A stretch of 64,000 bases of DNA from the NCBI GenBank assembly GCA_006503475.1, contig RSEH01000081.1, forward strand, positions 102,592 through 166,591, in the 5' to 3' direction. A program made the position numbers and the translations under genes. Below the pieces are notes generated by a model. The model was given only the letters and a program-made list of their open reading frames with translations. It had not been told where the DNA came from and did not search any database. This document shows, piece after piece, positions 18,502 to 29,036 of the stretch. This DNA comes from Stentor roeselii (taxonomy: Eukaryota > Ciliophora > Heterotrichea > Heterotrichida > Stentoridae). The first letter of the stretch is position 1. The number at the start of each line of letters is the position of its first letter.

Positions 18502-20559
18502 ATGAATATGTCAGATGTTTTTGATAGTGAAGTTTAAACAGGACTTGAAGGGAATGACTTTCAAGCTTTTTTTGAACAGAGTTCAGGGAAAAGTCTTTTG
18601 AGAGGATGGAATTCTTTGCATTATGCTTGTCAGTTTAGGTTTCTTCCTGGAATTATCTCGATTTTGAATAGGAAAAAACAGGAACTCTTGATGGATGTTG
18701 ATAAGAATGATCGAAGACCTTGTGATTTGCTTCCTTTACCTGAGTTGAACCTCTTTAATCTTTATACTTTTGGAGTAGCTCCTGATTTTCAGCTCGGGTA
18801 TGCGAAGGATAAACAAGGGTTTCCGAAAAAAGTTGATTTTCACTCGCTTAAACACCCTGCAGAGTAAGATTCAAGCAGATCAGTTATTCAATTCGCTTCT
18901 TATAAACTACATTCGCTTTTTGTCACACAGAAACAAGAACTCTGGGCTTTCGGATGTGGGCTGAAAGGAGTTCTGGGCACTGGAAATGAACTCTCATCGA
19001 TCTACCCAACAAGACTCTCATTAAAAAACGTGATTCAAGTGGCAGTCGGAGAAATGCATTCAGTATGCGTAACAAAAAAACAGCTCACAGAAGACAGAAA
19101 CGTATTCATCTGGGGCGACAACTCACTAGGCCAGATCCCAGGAATCAAAGAATCAAGTTGCAAAGAGCCACTATACCTGAAGCACTTCAAAAACATCTAC
19201 GTGTCTAAAATCGTTTCAGGAAAAAACCACATAATTGTCTTCACTGGTGAAAAGATCTACTCCTGGGGAGCCAACCAAGAAAAACAACTTTTCAGCAACT
19301 GTAAAGCAGGAGATATTCTCCTTGTCCAAGCGCGAGACCTGCTGCCTCAAGCATCATCAATCATTGACGTTGAAGCCTACGACAACTCAACTTTAGCTCT
19401 TCTATCAACAGGACAACTTGTAAAATCAGGGACTTTTCATTCTTTATTCCATGTTCCTTCAACGAGTCCAATTGAAAAAATTTGTATTTCAAGTAAATCA
19501 ATTCATGCGCTTTCGAAACTTGGAGTTCTTTTTTCGTTTAACTTTGAAAATTGTGCGAAGAAAAATCATTACAAAATGAAGATGAACCGTGAAAAGGTTT
19601 TTGGAATTTTTTCTGGATTTCATGCGAGTGCTGTTGATGATGAGAGAAATCTTTGGGACTTGGACGAAGGAAAAATTTTTGCAGGGATTTCGTGTGTACA
19701 GGGGGCGAGGGTCAATGAAAAATTTACGGTGGTCTTGGCAGGGGTTGAAAGGGTCCCTTGGCCGGTTAATAATCAGTTGATGACACTTTTTGAAATTGCG
19801 GAAGAAAGGGTTTTAGAGACTCTTGTGAGGATTAGGTAGAATGTCAATACTGCTTGTGAACTTTTACTGTTTAGTGAAGCGCTTAATTGTAAAAAACTCA
19901 AGTTTTGTTGTGAGTATTTTATTGTTAGGAATCTTGTATTGATTATTTAGAGAAGCTTTTTGAATGTTGCGAATTGGGAGTTTTTTAGTGTTGTTGATTT
20001 GAATTTTGCTGATGGACTTCAGAAGCATATATCGATTGGCAGTTTGCCCAGACTTTCATTTATTAAAGATGTGAAAGATTTTGAAGAAAATAAGGAATTT
20101 ATTGTAGCACTTGATTCAAAAGAAAATAAAATTTTGAAGAAAAAAGATGAATTAACTCATGATTCATTCAAAAAACAACAAAAGTCTAGAAAAAAACTTA
20201 AGAAAAAACCAAGAACTTATTCAATTAATGAACAAGAGACTATCCCTATTGCGCCTAACCGTCCAAGAGCAGGAACCGAAACATTTCCAGACTCTCCAAA
20301 ATCTCAAATAATAAAACCTCTCGGTTCATTACCATCTGCGAACCGTTTAAAGCCCTGGGGTTCGCGACTCGAAAAAGTGACAACATTCAACGAGATCCAA
20401 TCCCAAGAGAAGCAAAAGCCATTTTCCATAAGCCGCTGGGAATCCTCATCAAAAGTATCCCTATCAAACTTCCAAGAGATCCAAGAGGTAGAAAAAGAAG
20501 ACAAAGACTTAGAAGAAGCCTTAATTCAAATCGCTCTAATGGAGTCCAAAAGCAGTTAA
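18502..20559 (+). CDS. IBTK-like ankyrin / RCC1-repeat protein, four 15-nt introns
   Basis: Four frame-preserving 15-nt introns (18527-18541, 18864-18878, 19825-19839, 19936-19950) join what look like separate frames into one 665-residue protein. N-terminal ankyrin-type repeats include GWNSLHYACQFRFLPGII and VDKNDRRPCDLL. RCC1 repeats follow (about 130-380), with LWAFGCGLKGVLGTGNE, VAVGEMHSVCVTKK, VFIWGDNSLGQIPG and IYSWGANQEKQL. After them comes a helical post-BTB segment (LLLFSEALNCKKLKFCCEYF), then a disordered C-terminus ending in acidic residues. The order resembles Inhibitor of Bruton tyrosine kinase (ankyrin-RCC1-BTB), a Cullin-3 adaptor. A full BTB fold is not obvious, so ligase function is uncertain. 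ATG at 18502 is 8 bp after the preceding stop. Confidence 0.85.
18527..18541 (+). other. 15-nt intron 1 (IBTK-like gene)
   Basis: GTGAAGTTTAAACAG, with A at position 10, phase 1. It contains the TAA that would otherwise stop the frame after 11 codons. Confidence 0.85.
18864..18878 (+). other. 15-nt intron 2 (IBTK-like gene)
   Basis: GTAAGATTCAAGCAG, with A at position 10, phase 2. Removal links the ankyrin part to the RCC1 repeats. Confidence 0.92.
19825..19839 (+). other. 15-nt intron 3 (IBTK-like gene)
   Basis: GTGAGGATTAGGTAG, with A at position 10, phase 0, ending in an in-frame TAG. Removal exposes a BTB-associated helical segment. Confidence 0.88.
19936..19950 (+). other. 15-nt intron 4 (IBTK-like gene)
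   Basis: GTATTGATTATTTAG, with A at position 10, phase 0, ending in an in-frame TAG. It defines a short exon of 96 nt with intron 3. Confidence 0.88.
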
Positions 20560-20571
20560 AATCTAATTATT

Positions 20572-23500
20572 CTACTGAGAAGCTTTAAAAGACTGAAGCA
20601 TATCATTGAGAGCTCTCTGAAACTCCTGCTGTCTCTTATAAAACGGGCAGTTATTAGCGCACATGACAGGATTATTCAAATTTTTTCTTCTATTCATGGC
20701 TCCACAAGTGCAAACCGCAGGAATGTCTTCAGTGTACTGTTCTTTCATCTTATCTCTGACAATTGACTTCATCGCTGCTGTGAACCTCACCTGTTCCAAA
20801 TGTCGCGCTGAATAATTCAAGTCATTTGATGACTCTGTCATTTCAGGAGCTTTTTCAGGCGACTTACTTGGACTTGAAGCTCTTTTGTTTGGCAGGCTCG
20901 GCTTTGAACGCGAACGTACCGGGCCGTATTGTTTTTTCATGTCGTCAACAGCGAAAAAACGCTGCTTTTTCTCGGGTTTTAATGATTTTTCAATTGGTTT
21001 ACTCTTGTCTTGAAGCTTTTCAGGTTTACTTGAGGACTTTTCTTGGGTTTTTATTGGTTTTGATCGGTTTTCTTGAGTTTTTAAGAGTTTTTCTTCGGTT
21101 TTTACTTGTTTTGAGTCGTTTTTAGAGGTTTTTTCAGGGTTTTTTAGGTTTTCTTTAGAGTTTTCTTCGTCGAAGGGCCTTGATAATGGCCTTCCGGCAC
21201 TTTTGGCCCTTGTGAGCTGTCTTGCTGAGTAGTACTCGTTTATGTCGGAGATTCTTCTGACTAGCTCTACTCTTAAAGCGTTTTCATCGAATCGAACTGA
21301 ATTCCACTTCCAGCAGACTTTTTCTTTTGTTAGTTTTATTTTCGCTGTCACTTTTGCTTGTGATTGCTCAATTTCGTGACTTTGAATTGATCGTGGAATC
21401 TTTGATGTCATTGCGAGAAGGGCGGATCGCTTGTTTGAAAGAGTCGTTGTTACTATTGGGGAAAAGATTGTTGCTGCGTATTTCATTGATGGGTTTTGGA
21501 GGATTGAAGTCCGGTTTTCGGATTCTGATGCGGAGGAATTTTCTGGGGATTGTTTTGATTTGGGTTTTTTTTCTGATTTGGACTTTTCGTCTTTGTCTGA
21601 TTTTTCTTTTTTTTGGTTTTTTTTTTCGTCTTTGTCGGATTTTTCATTTTTTTTTTCGTCTTTGTCGGATTTTTCATTTTTCTTGTTTTTCTTTTCGTCT
21701 TTGTCTAATTTATCTTTTTTCTTATTTTTCTTTTCATCTTTGTCTGATTTATCTTTTTTCTTATTTTTCTTTTCATCTTTGTCTGATTTATCTTTTTTCT
21801 TGTTTTTATTTTCGTCTTTGTCTAATTTATCTTTTTTCTTATTTTTCTTTTCATCTTTGTCTGATTTATCTTTTTTCTTATTTTTATTTTCATCTTTGTC
21901 TGATTTATCTTTTTTCTTGTTTTTCTTTTCGTCTTCTTCTGAGATATCCTTTTGTTTGTCTTTCTTTTCATCTTTTTCTGATTTATCTTTTTTCTTGTTT
22001 TTTTTTTCATCTTTTTCAGACTTTGATTTTTCGTCTTTTTCTGGTTTTTCCTTTTTCTTGTCTTTTTTCTTATCTTTTTTCTTGTCTTTGCTTAATTTTT
22101 TATCATTTTTTTCACTGTCTTCATTCTCGGAGCCTTCTTGTTTTTTAGAATAATGATCTTGATTTTTTAGAGGACTGTCAGAATCACTTCTTAGAGGCTT
22201 TACAAATTTCGTGTCTGAACTTTCATCCTTAGAATCAGATTTTTCGCTTTTATTTTTCTTATCTTTTTTATTTTTCTTATCTTTTTTATTTTTCTTGTCT
22301 TTTTTATCTTTGTTTTTCTTATCCTTCCCAGATTTTTTATCTTTCAAGTCTTTTTTTGGCTTTTCTTGGCTATCTACTTCTGATCCTTCATCATCATCTG
22401 ACATATTTTTTGAGTCTTCTTCAGATCCATAGTCTGAGGCATTTTCTGAGTTTTCTTTTGATTCTCCTGATCTTTGCTTTTCTTTTTTATCTTTTTTCTC
22501 TTTTTTATTCTTTTTGTCATTTTTTTCTTTTTTTGAGTCTTTTTTCAATTTCCCAAAAGAATCTTCAGAAACTGACTGAGAATCATTTTGAGTTAACTTT
22601 GAATTGATTTTCTTATCATCTGGACTCATACTGTCGCTGTTAGTACCTTTTTCTTTATTTTTTTTATCTTTTTTACCCTTATTCTTATTCTTTTTCTTAT
22701 CAATTTTAGATTTTTTTGACTTTTTGTTGTCTGATTCATCTTTGCTGCTCGAATCAAATTTGAATTTTTCGTTTTTTTCTTTTTTCTTATCGTAGAAACC
22801 CTCGATTTCTTCTTTAATCTCTTCAAGACCTTCGTTGCTCATTTCAAAAGATTTTCCACCAGTGAACTTCTGAGGTAAATAAGAAGAAAACTTATTAGCT
22901 TGTAATTTTTCTTCTCCACCTACTTTATAGATTTTATTGGCTTCACTAGAATTTTTTTCTTCTTTATCTTTTACATTTTTATCATTTTCACCTTCTTTAT
23001 CCTTTTTGCCTTCTTTATCCTTTTTTTCTTCTTTATCTTTTTTCCCTTCTTTACCCTTTTTCCCTTCATTATCTTTTTTCCCTTCTTTATCTTTTTTATC
23101 TTTCTTCCCTTCTTTATCCTTTTTCCCTTCTTTATCTTTCTTCCCTTCTTTACCTTTTTTCCCTTCTTTATCTTCCTTCCCTTCTTTATCTTTCTTCCCT
23201 TCTTTATCTTTCTTTCCATCTTTATCCTTTTTCCCTTCTTTCTCTTTTTTCTTCCCATTCTTCCCATCTTTATCCTTTTTTCCATTTTGGTGATCATCCT
23301 CCAAGTTATCAGCCTCATCATCAGCGAGTTGAAAATCTGCAGAAAGACAAGCTCCGATTTTCCTTTCAACGCAATACTCTTTAATCCTGTTAAACTTTTC
23401 AGCGACCTGGTCAAGATTTTTCTGCAGTTCGAGTTGTTCCTTCAACTTCCTCATCCTGACTCGGTCCTGAGTCTTCTTCTGAAACTCTTCGACCTGCTGC

Positions 23501-23736
23501 AGTTTAATCTGCTGTCTTTGCCAAGCGTTTTGCTCTTCTCTTAAAGCGCTGTCACCTGCTAAGGGCAGAGATCCGATTGACGCGCTAACTGAAAAGGCTT
23601 TGCAGCGATTCAAGGGAACTGTCGAGCGCGGGTCGATTTTTGTGCTGGGATTTAAAGGTAAGACTATGGATTCAGCAAGATCTTCAGCTGTGGCTCGACT
23701 TGACTTTCCTGGTAAAATTTGTGAGGACTTGTTCAT
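20572..23736 (-). CDS. 1054-residue Lys/Asp/Glu-repeat protein with conserved-looking ends
   Basis: A single open frame. N-terminal residues 60-135 form a charged helix ([19 protein letters not shown]) followed by a short non-repetitive segment. Residues about 150-255 are repeats of KKDKEG, and 550-715 are repeats close to [13 protein letters not shown]; between them lies more Lys/Ser/Asp-rich sequence. The last 80 residues are not repetitive: [20 protein letters not shown], then four Cys in CTCG…MCANNCPFY, then a helical end. The repeats are intrinsically disordered and polyampholytic. The defined ends suggest a functional scaffold, perhaps cytoskeletal; the family is not recognised. It ends 12 bp from the convergent IBTK-like stop. 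ATG at 23734-23736. Confidence 0.82.
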   Translation of the reverse strand: MNKSSQILPGKSSRATAEDLAESIVLPLNPSTKIDPRSTVPLNRCKAFSVSASIGSLPLAGDSALREEQNAWQRQQIKLQQVEEFQKKTQDRVRMRKLKEQLELQKNLDQVAEKFNRIKEYCVERKIGACLSADFQLADDEADNLEDDHQNGKKDKDGKNGKKKEKEGKKDKDGKKDKEGKKDKEGKEDKEGKKGKEGKKDKEGKKDKEGKKDKKDKEGKKDNEGKKGKEGKKDKEEKKDKEGKKDKEGENDKNVKDKEEKNSSEANKIYKVGGEEKLQANKFSSYLPQKFTGGKSFEMSNEGLEEIKEEIEGFYDKKKEKNEKFKFDSSSKDESDNKKSKKSKIDKKKNKNKGKKDKKNKEKGTNSDSMSPDDKKINSKLTQNDSQSVSEDSFGKLKKDSKKEKNDKKNKKEKKDKKEKQRSGESKENSENASDYGSEEDSKNMSDDDEGSEVDSQEKPKKDLKDKKSGKDKKNKDKKDKKNKKDKKNKKDKKNKSEKSDSKDESSDTKFVKPLRSDSDSPLKNQDHYSKKQEGSENEDSEKNDKKLSKDKKKDKKKDKKKEKPEKDEKSKSEKDEKKNKKKDKSEKDEKKDKQKDISEEDEKKNKKKDKSDKDENKNKKKDKSDKDEKKNKKKDKLDKDENKNKKKDKSDKDEKKNKKKDKSDKDEKKNKKKDKLDKDEKKNKKNEKSDKDEKKNEKSDKDEKKNQKKEKSDKDEKSKSEKKPKSKQSPENSSASESENRTSILQNPSMKYAATIFSPIVTTTLSNKRSALLAMTSKIPRSIQSHEIEQSQAKVTAKIKLTKEKVCWKWNSVRFDENALRVELVRRISDINEYYSARQLTRAKSAGRPLSRPFDEENSKENLKNPEKTSKNDSKQVKTEEKLLKTQENRSKPIKTQEKSSSKPEKLQDKSKPIEKSLKPEKKQRFFAVDDMKKQYGPVRSRSKPSLPNKRASSPSKSPEKAPEMTESSNDLNYSARHLEQVRFTAAMKSIVRDKMKEQYTEDIPAVCTCGAMNRRKNLNNPVMCANNCPFYKRQQEFQRALNDMLQSFKASQ
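21590..22090. repeat. Coding minisatellite (about 39-nt units)
   Basis: Repeated units encode [13 protein letters not shown]-type peptides on the minus strand, with about a dozen variants in tandem. On the plus strand this reads as TCTTTGTCTGATTTATCTTT-like blocks and produces spurious Ser/Phe-rich frames. Confidence 0.9.
22980..23290. repeat. Coding minisatellite (18-21-nt units)
   Basis: Tandem TTCTTTATCTTTCTTCCC-type units encode KKDKEG repeats on the minus strand. Copies vary slightly, for example GKEGKK and DNEGKK. Confidence 0.9.
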
Positions 23737-23780
23737 CTTTAAATTATGACCGGACTTCTAAAATTTGAATAATAATTCCA

Positions 23781-24935
23781 ATGGAAACAGCTCTTCTCCA
23801 GCAAAAAATCGAGTTCCTCGAAATGGAGGTCGAGGAAATCCGTCGAAGAGAAGAAAACCTAAAGAAAATCAACAACTCACTAATGCAAGCGATAAACAAC
23901 GAGCCGGTGTTATTCAAAGACCACAATCTGAACGAGCTTCAGAAAGCAAACGATCAATACATCAGCGAGATCAACCAGATGAAAAAAAAGCACAAAGAAG
24001 AAATATCAACATTTGAAAAACAGCTCCAAGAGCTTTTTTTAAGTAAAAAAGAACTTCAAATCGATAACAAACATCTCAAAACAGCCGCCGAGTCAGAAAA
24101 ATACGAATTTTTAACAATAATCAAACAACTAGAGTCAGAAAAATTCCAACTCGAGAAGAATTTCAAGAGACTTGAAGAAAATGAATCAGTTTTGCAAGAC
24201 CGCAAATTCAAAGAAAATCAAAGATTGAGTCTTGATTCAAAAAACCTGAATGACAGTCGATTTATCATGAAAGAAAACGAGCAATATAAGAGCAAAATCG
24301 AGTACTTGAACTCAAAACTCAAAAGTAAAAAGGAAAAAATTAAAAGACTTAAGGAAAGAAATAATGAAAGAGCCTTAAGGGTCAGAATCGAGGAAATGGA
24401 AGAAGAACTTGAAACTTATAAAATGATTTGCAAGAAAAATACTCCTAAAAACGCGGAAGTTGAGAAAAGCCTTAGAAAAGAATTAGATGGTGCTTTGAAT
24501 ACCATTGCAAGTTTGAAAAATAAAACTGACCCTAAACCGCTTATTATGAAAAAAGATCTTGAAATTCAGCAACTTAAAGAAAAACTTGTGAAGTGCATCG
24601 CGGAAAATGAAAGACTTACTGCTGATTGTGGAAGAATCAACTTGAAACTTCAGCAAAATGAAATTTATTGGAAAATGGCTGATCAAAAAAGAGCTGAAAC
24701 TGAACTTGCCTTGAAAAATGAAATCAAGTTTTTAATTGGAAAATTGTTGAAAGCGAAAAGTAAACTTGGAAATGATGACTCGAAGGAAGTCACTGCGAAA
24801 CCTGCATTGGTTACTACTGTTAGAAGTCAGTCTGTTAAGAAGGATTTGAAGATGGGGAAAGGGATTTCTCCGTTGGATTTAAGCTCTATTACTCGATCGG
24901 ACTCTCCGTTTTGTGTGAGTAATTTGGATATATAA
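23781..24935 (+). CDS. Long coiled-coil protein, 384 residues
   Basis: Nearly the whole protein to residue 340 is coiled coil, beginning METALLQQKIEFLEMEVEEI; basic patches such as KLKSKKEKIKRLKERN occur. The last 40 residues are Ser-rich. The N-terminal FLEMEVEEIRRREE stretch is in the style of ciliary/basal-body coiled-coil proteins, but no named family can be assigned. Start ATG lies 44 bp from the divergent start of the Lys/Asp/Glu-repeat gene, so the two share a very short promoter region. Confidence 0.82.
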   Translation: METALLQQKIEFLEMEVEEIRRREENLKKINNSLMQAINNEPVLFKDHNLNELQKANDQYISEINQMKKKHKEEISTFEKQLQELFLSKKELQIDNKHLKTAAESEKYEFLTIIKQLESEKFQLEKNFKRLEENESVLQDRKFKENQRLSLDSKNLNDSRFIMKENEQYKSKIEYLNSKLKSKKEKIKRLKERNNERALRVRIEEMEEELETYKMICKKNTPKNAEVEKSLRKELDGALNTIASLKNKTDPKPLIMKKDLEIQQLKEKLVKCIAENERLTADCGRINLKLQQNEIYWKMADQKRAETELALKNEIKFLIGKLLKAKSKLGNDDSKEVTAKPALVTTVRSQSVKKDLKMGKGISPLDLSSITRSDSPFCVSNLDI

Positions 24936-25068
24936 TTAGAACTTTTGATATTTGGATTGGAATTGAGAGTTTAGGGATGATTATTAGGATTTTGGGAACT
25001 ATGATTGTGAATAATCTAGATATTGCTTAAATGACAAATTATTTGTAGTTTTCCATTTATATTACTAG

Positions 25069-25371
25069 ATGGACTTTCTGACAATACTTTTTATAGTATT
25101 TCTAATTTCAGCGGTAATTGCCGCGATTTGTATAATCAAGAGAAGAAGATCTCTTCAACAGACACACTATGATTATAATTTTCATGAAATGCCAGGATAT
25201 TTTTTGATTTATGAAAGTTCGCCACAGGATTTAACATCTCAAAACTTTAGAGGACGCTTTTATCAATTTCCTAGTCCTAACTCAAGCTACAGTTCACAAG
25301 GATTTCAACCTCCTCTTTATCCTCCTAATAATTACAACGGAAGTTTAATGAATTACAGAAGAGAAGTTTAG
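25069..25371 (+). CDS. Small single-pass membrane protein, 100 residues
   Basis: Residues 3-24 (FLTILFIVFLISAVIAAICI) form one hydrophobic segment followed directly by KRRR, which predicts an N-out/C-in membrane anchor. The 70-residue tail is rich in Tyr, Pro, Ser and Asn (YQFPSPNSSYSS, PPLYPPNNYNG). Family not recognised. ATG at 25069, stop TAG. It is short but has clear protein-like organisation. Confidence 0.65.
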   Translation: MDFLTILFIVFLISAVIAAICIIKRRRSLQQTHYDYNFHEMPGYFLIYESSPQDLTSQNFRGRFYQFPSPNSSYSSQGFQPPLYPPNNYNGSLMNYRREV

Positions 25372-26231
25372 TGAAATTGTTTAAGATTAAGATTTTGAAT
25401 TTTTTATGAGCTTTATATATTTTCAGGTTTTGGTTTTTTGAAATGAGGTTTAAGGTTTCCAAAGTTGAAATGACACTTTGTTTACATAATAATCATCAAA
25501 AATCACACCTATTTCTAAAGATTTCACCTAAAATATGCAAATAACACATAAATCCTAAAATTTTCAAATGCTAAGATAATGATACTCATTCATTAATAGC
25601 TATTTCTTGATGAGTAAAACTTTCAGATTTAGTAATTACATGATTTTTTAACTTTTATTTAAAAGTACCAACTGAAGTTAGTATTCAACTGAAAAGCTTT
25701 CAGATAAAGAGCTTCGATTAAATTTTCGGTAATCACCAATTATTGATACACTAATATTTTCAAGTTTTTTTTCTTATTCTTTAGACCAAAACCTTAGAAT
25801 TAGTTTACCACTGAAACCAAACCTTTATCAAGTGTGATGCTAAGAGAAACAACTGAAAATCAAAGAAAAGCTTATACAATTTCGAATGAGAAGAAAATTA
25901 AACTCCAAGGCTGGGACTCAAGAGTAATTCCTGAGTCTTAAAAATATCCTCAAATCAAAAAATTTAATAAAAATTGCCCGAGTTAAATAACTATCAAACT
26001 ACTAAAATTTTTTAGTCTTCAATCGCTCCAAAAAGAAAGCATCTACAGTCCACTTAGTAAAAAAACTTAATCCAAATCTAAATTACTACTTCTAACCAGA
26101 AATACTAAATTGTATTCAAATTCATATTCCTCAAATCTGAAAGCTGATTGATTTGAAGACTAAAAAATCACTATTTCTGTCTTTTTTCGTAAAACTCGAG
26201 ATATCCATATCTACTTAGATATAAAAAATGG
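25372..26231. other. Intergenic, no feature seen
   Basis: 860 bp of AT-rich sequence upstream of the H2B promoter. Short open frames here lack ATG starts or coding character. No RNA gene or repeat was found. Confidence 0.5.
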
Positions 26232-26273
26232 CCAATAGGATTCAATTTTCTTTCTAATTTTCCTTTATAAATA
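26232..26273 (+). promoter_or_regulatory. Probable H2B promoter (CCAAT and TATA boxes)
   Basis: CCAAT lies at 26232-26236 and TATAAATA at 26266-26273, ending 24 bp before the H2B ATG. CCAAT plus TATA is a usual arrangement for histone genes. The closeness to the ATG implies an extremely short 5' UTR. Confidence 0.55.
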
Positions 26274-26297
26274 TGCGGGAAAGGTAAAAATTTTATA

Positions 26298-26648
26298 ATG
26301 GTGAAAGCAGCAAAGACTGAAAAGAAAGCAGCAGCGCCCGCTAAGCAAGCCGACAAGAAGAAGTCCAAGAAGAGGTCAGAAACATTTTCCCTTTACATTT
26401 ACAGAGTTCTGAAACAAGTCCACCCAGATATTGGAATTTCCAAAAGATCCATGAGCATCATGAACTCCTTCATCAACGATATCTTTGAAAAGTCTTGCCT
26501 TGAAGCCAGCAAGCTTGTCAGGTACGGAAAGAAGAGAACTCTTTCCAGCAGAGAGGTCCAGACCAGCGTCAGACTTATCTTACCAGGAGAGTTGGCAAAA
26601 CACGCTGTAAGTGAAGGAACTAAGGCAGTCACCAAATTTTCAAGTTAA
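26298..26648 (+). CDS. Histone H2B
   Basis: 116 residues. The basic N-tail (residues 1-28, rich in Lys and Ala) is followed by the H2B histone fold: [57 protein letters not shown], and the C-terminal helix [20 protein letters not shown] with TKFSS at the end. This pairs with H2A in the nucleosome core. The C-terminal Lys of GTKAV is the usual ubiquitylation site. It is a lone gene; no other histone gene and no canonical histone stem-loop were seen within 350 bp downstream. Confidence 0.98.
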   Translation: MVKAAKTEKKAAAPAKQADKKKSKKRSETFSLYIYRVLKQVHPDIGISKRSMSIMNSFINDIFEKSCLEASKLVRYGKKRTLSSREVQTSVRLILPGELAKHAVSEGTKAVTKFSS

Positions 26649-27007
26649 ATAATTAAAAATTTGAGTGAATTTGGATAATTTTTGAAGTTTTTTAGGGTTT
26701 TTTAAGGATTTCTTTGGAAACTTGAAATTATGGATGGGTTTAAGTCAAGATTTAAGAAATGTTGAAAATTGATGAAAGATTTTTTATGATCTGAATATTT
26801 GATCGTTGATTGAGGTCTAGTTTGATGATTTCTCGAATTTCATTAGAACTTCTTAGAATTCAATGCTCTTCTCATACAACTCAGAAATTGCAATAAATTA
26901 TATTAATTAGCTAAGCAGATATCATGATATAATTTATAGCATACATCTAAAAACCTCAGATGATTTCCTTTTTCTAGTTTAAAATCAATAAAATAGCTCA
27001 AGTCATT
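26649..27007. other. Intergenic, convergent, no feature seen
   Basis: 359 bp of AT-rich sequence between the H2B stop and a kinase stop. No histone-type hairpin was recognised. Confidence 0.5.
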
Positions 27008-28282
27008 CTAAATAATCCTTACAGAGTAAATTCTGATAGAAAGCTTGACATAAAACTTCCTCGTCCTACCCTTAACAATAGCTTTAATATGAAAAGGTGT
27101 AACAAACTTCCACTTTCCATCAATTTCCACTAACACCCTACAAAAATCCCTAAAAATCTCTTCAACCTTTCCCTTCCTCTGAAATCCTCCAGTCCACTTC
27201 ACATCCCCTCCAAACCTTTGAAAATTAACTCGAAAAGAAGCAGGAGCCAAGACATGATCACAACATTCCTGACTTTGTTTCGCATGAACAAGTAACTCAT
27301 AAGAAACCGTAAAAAGGTCATAATTGTTTCCATCAAAAATATTCGAAACCAACTCATCACGAGTAAAATTTTTAACAAAAGGTAAAATCATAGAATTTTT
27401 CATTAAACTCTGAAAAACCTCTTCATCAAGTGCAACCTGTCGCGAGTAGTTCACAGATCTAGGAAAAGCTTCTTTAAGCCAAGGATGTTGAAAGATCTCA
27501 GAAACAGTAAGTCTTTCCAATGGGTCCACAACGATGAGTTTTTTTATCAAGTCCGCCACAAGTTCAGGGACATGAAAAGGCATCACGTAATTTGCAGTCT
27601 TTACTTTAGAGACTAGACTGGGCATGTTCTGATCGTCGAAGGGCAGAGTACCGGCGATTAAAGCGTATAAAAGAACTCCTAAACTCCATACGTCGGCTTC
27701 AGTCCCGCAGTACTTTTGACCTGTGATCACCTCGGGTGCTGCGTAGTTCGCTGAGCCACATGAAGTTTTCATAAATTCTCCATCTTTCATCGTGTTGCTC
27801 AGTCCGAAGTCACCGAGTTTTATGTTTTTTAAGTCGTCTAGAAGGATGTTCTCGGGTTTTATGTCGCGGTGGGCTACTTGGTGATTGTGGGAATATTCTA
27901 AAGCTCTTAGGACTTGGTAGAAGTACTTTTTGCATTCGAATTCACAGAGTTTACCCTTTTTTTCTATTAAACTGTATAACTCGCCTCCGGAAACATACTC
28001 AAGTACTAAATAATGCACTTTTTCTGTTTTGATGTACTCGAAACTGGATAAATTTCACAGTTTTATTATGTTTGGGTGGTTAAACTTTTTTAGATATGCT
28101 CCTTCTCGTTTGATATTCGCAAGATTGCCCTGTTCACGGGCTAGTTTTTTTTTTATTACTTTTATTGCAACTTTTGTGCCAGTCACAATATGCTGAGCCA
28201 CTTTTTAAATATTACGTTTAACACTTCCAAACGCCCCAGAGCCTAAGTTTCGGAGGATTTTGTAGTTATCCAAGCAGGCCAT
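27008..28282 (-). CDS. SNF1/AMPK-type protein kinase with KA1-like C-terminus, two 15-nt introns
   Basis: 414 residues after removing introns at 28201-28215 and 28044-28058. The N-lobe comes from the first two exons: LGSGAFGSVKL glycine loop, VAIKVIKKK catalytic Lys, NIKREGAYLKKFNHPNIIKL. The C-lobe has HRDIKPENILLD, DFGLSNTM, activation segment TSCGSANYAAPEV, DVWSLGVLLYALIAGTLPFD and HPWLKEAF. The activation loop and following signature are those of SNF1/AMPK-related Ser/Thr kinases. The last 100 residues (CDHVLAPASFRVNF … KFYVKLSIRIYSV) resemble a KA1-type membrane/autoinhibitory domain. Without splicing only a fragment lacking the glycine loop and Lys would be predicted. ATG at 28280-28282. 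Confidence 0.93.
28044..28058 (-). other. 15-nt intron 2 (SNF1-type kinase)
   Basis: On the minus strand GTGAAATTTATCCAG, with A at position 10, phase 2. Removal eliminates an in-frame TGA and gives IIKLFEYIKTE, a normal N-lobe strand. Confidence 0.93.
28201..28215 (-). other. 15-nt intron 1 (SNF1-type kinase)
   Basis: On the minus strand GTAATATTTAAAAAG, with A at position 10, phase 1. Removal joins GSVK to LAQHIVTGTKVAIK. Confidence 0.93.
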
Positions 28283-29036
28283 TTAATATTGACTTTAATT
28301 TCCATTTCATCTGGAGTTTTTCTTTACAAGCAGTGGAAAAAATGTCGCAAGGCTTGTGAGACCCTATCTTGGATTGCTTCGGGCTGAGATGTATTAAATA
28401 GGAATAGATTGAAGGATTTCGTCTTTGATATTGGTTCTTTGAATGCTCTTTAATGTTCGAAATTCTCGATTGTTTCTTAAATGTGAAACTTAGCAGACTC
28501 CTTTAAAAAAGTAAGCCCGAGGTTACAAGAAGGTCTTTAATCCACTTCCCTTAATCAGTAGCTCACTTTAGTTTGAATCAAATGTGAACCACACGGAAAA
28601 GGTTTATTAAATTATCCATTTTAAAGATCAGTAAGCATGTGTTTTGATTATTTTTGTCTTAAATTCAAGAAAAATACCCAAATATTACTTTAAACAAAGA
28701 AAAAAATTGGGAAATAAAAGAAACCATCTAAATAACTCAGTTCATTAATTTTTTGTATAAAAGTGGTTTCGCTTGATTAACTCTCATTCAGGAGCATCTG
28801 TCAAAAAATCAAGTTTTTCTAACAAATACGGGAATTTTCTATAAAAATTACTGGACCAAAAGGCCAAAAAACCTTTTTTATACATTCAGTGAAGATTACC
28901 AAAAAACTTCCAAGCCTAAAACAAACCTCGTTAAAAACATTAAACTTAATTAATGACTTTCAATTTTATTAAGATCACTTCAAGTATTTCGCATTGTTTC
29001 TCATATTTTAGAAATTTTTAGACTACCAGAAATAAT
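28283..29036. other. Intergenic between divergent genes, no feature seen
   Basis: 754 bp, AT-rich. No RNA gene, repeat or long frame was recognised. Confidence 0.5.

Noticed and set aside
21431-22153. Long Ser/Phe-rich frames on the plus strand over the Lys-rich gene
   Set aside because: They are the antisense of the KDEKKNKK repeats; the minus-strand frame is longer, has non-repetitive ends and a proper ATG.
22937-23293. Plus-strand frame of repeated Phe-Pro-Ser-Leu-Ser-Phe
   Set aside because: Antisense of the KKDKEG repeats; no independent evidence of coding.
26171-26368. 65-residue minus-strand frame overlapping the H2B promoter and start
   Set aside because: It is antisense to the H2B N-tail and occupies the likely CCAAT/TATA region.
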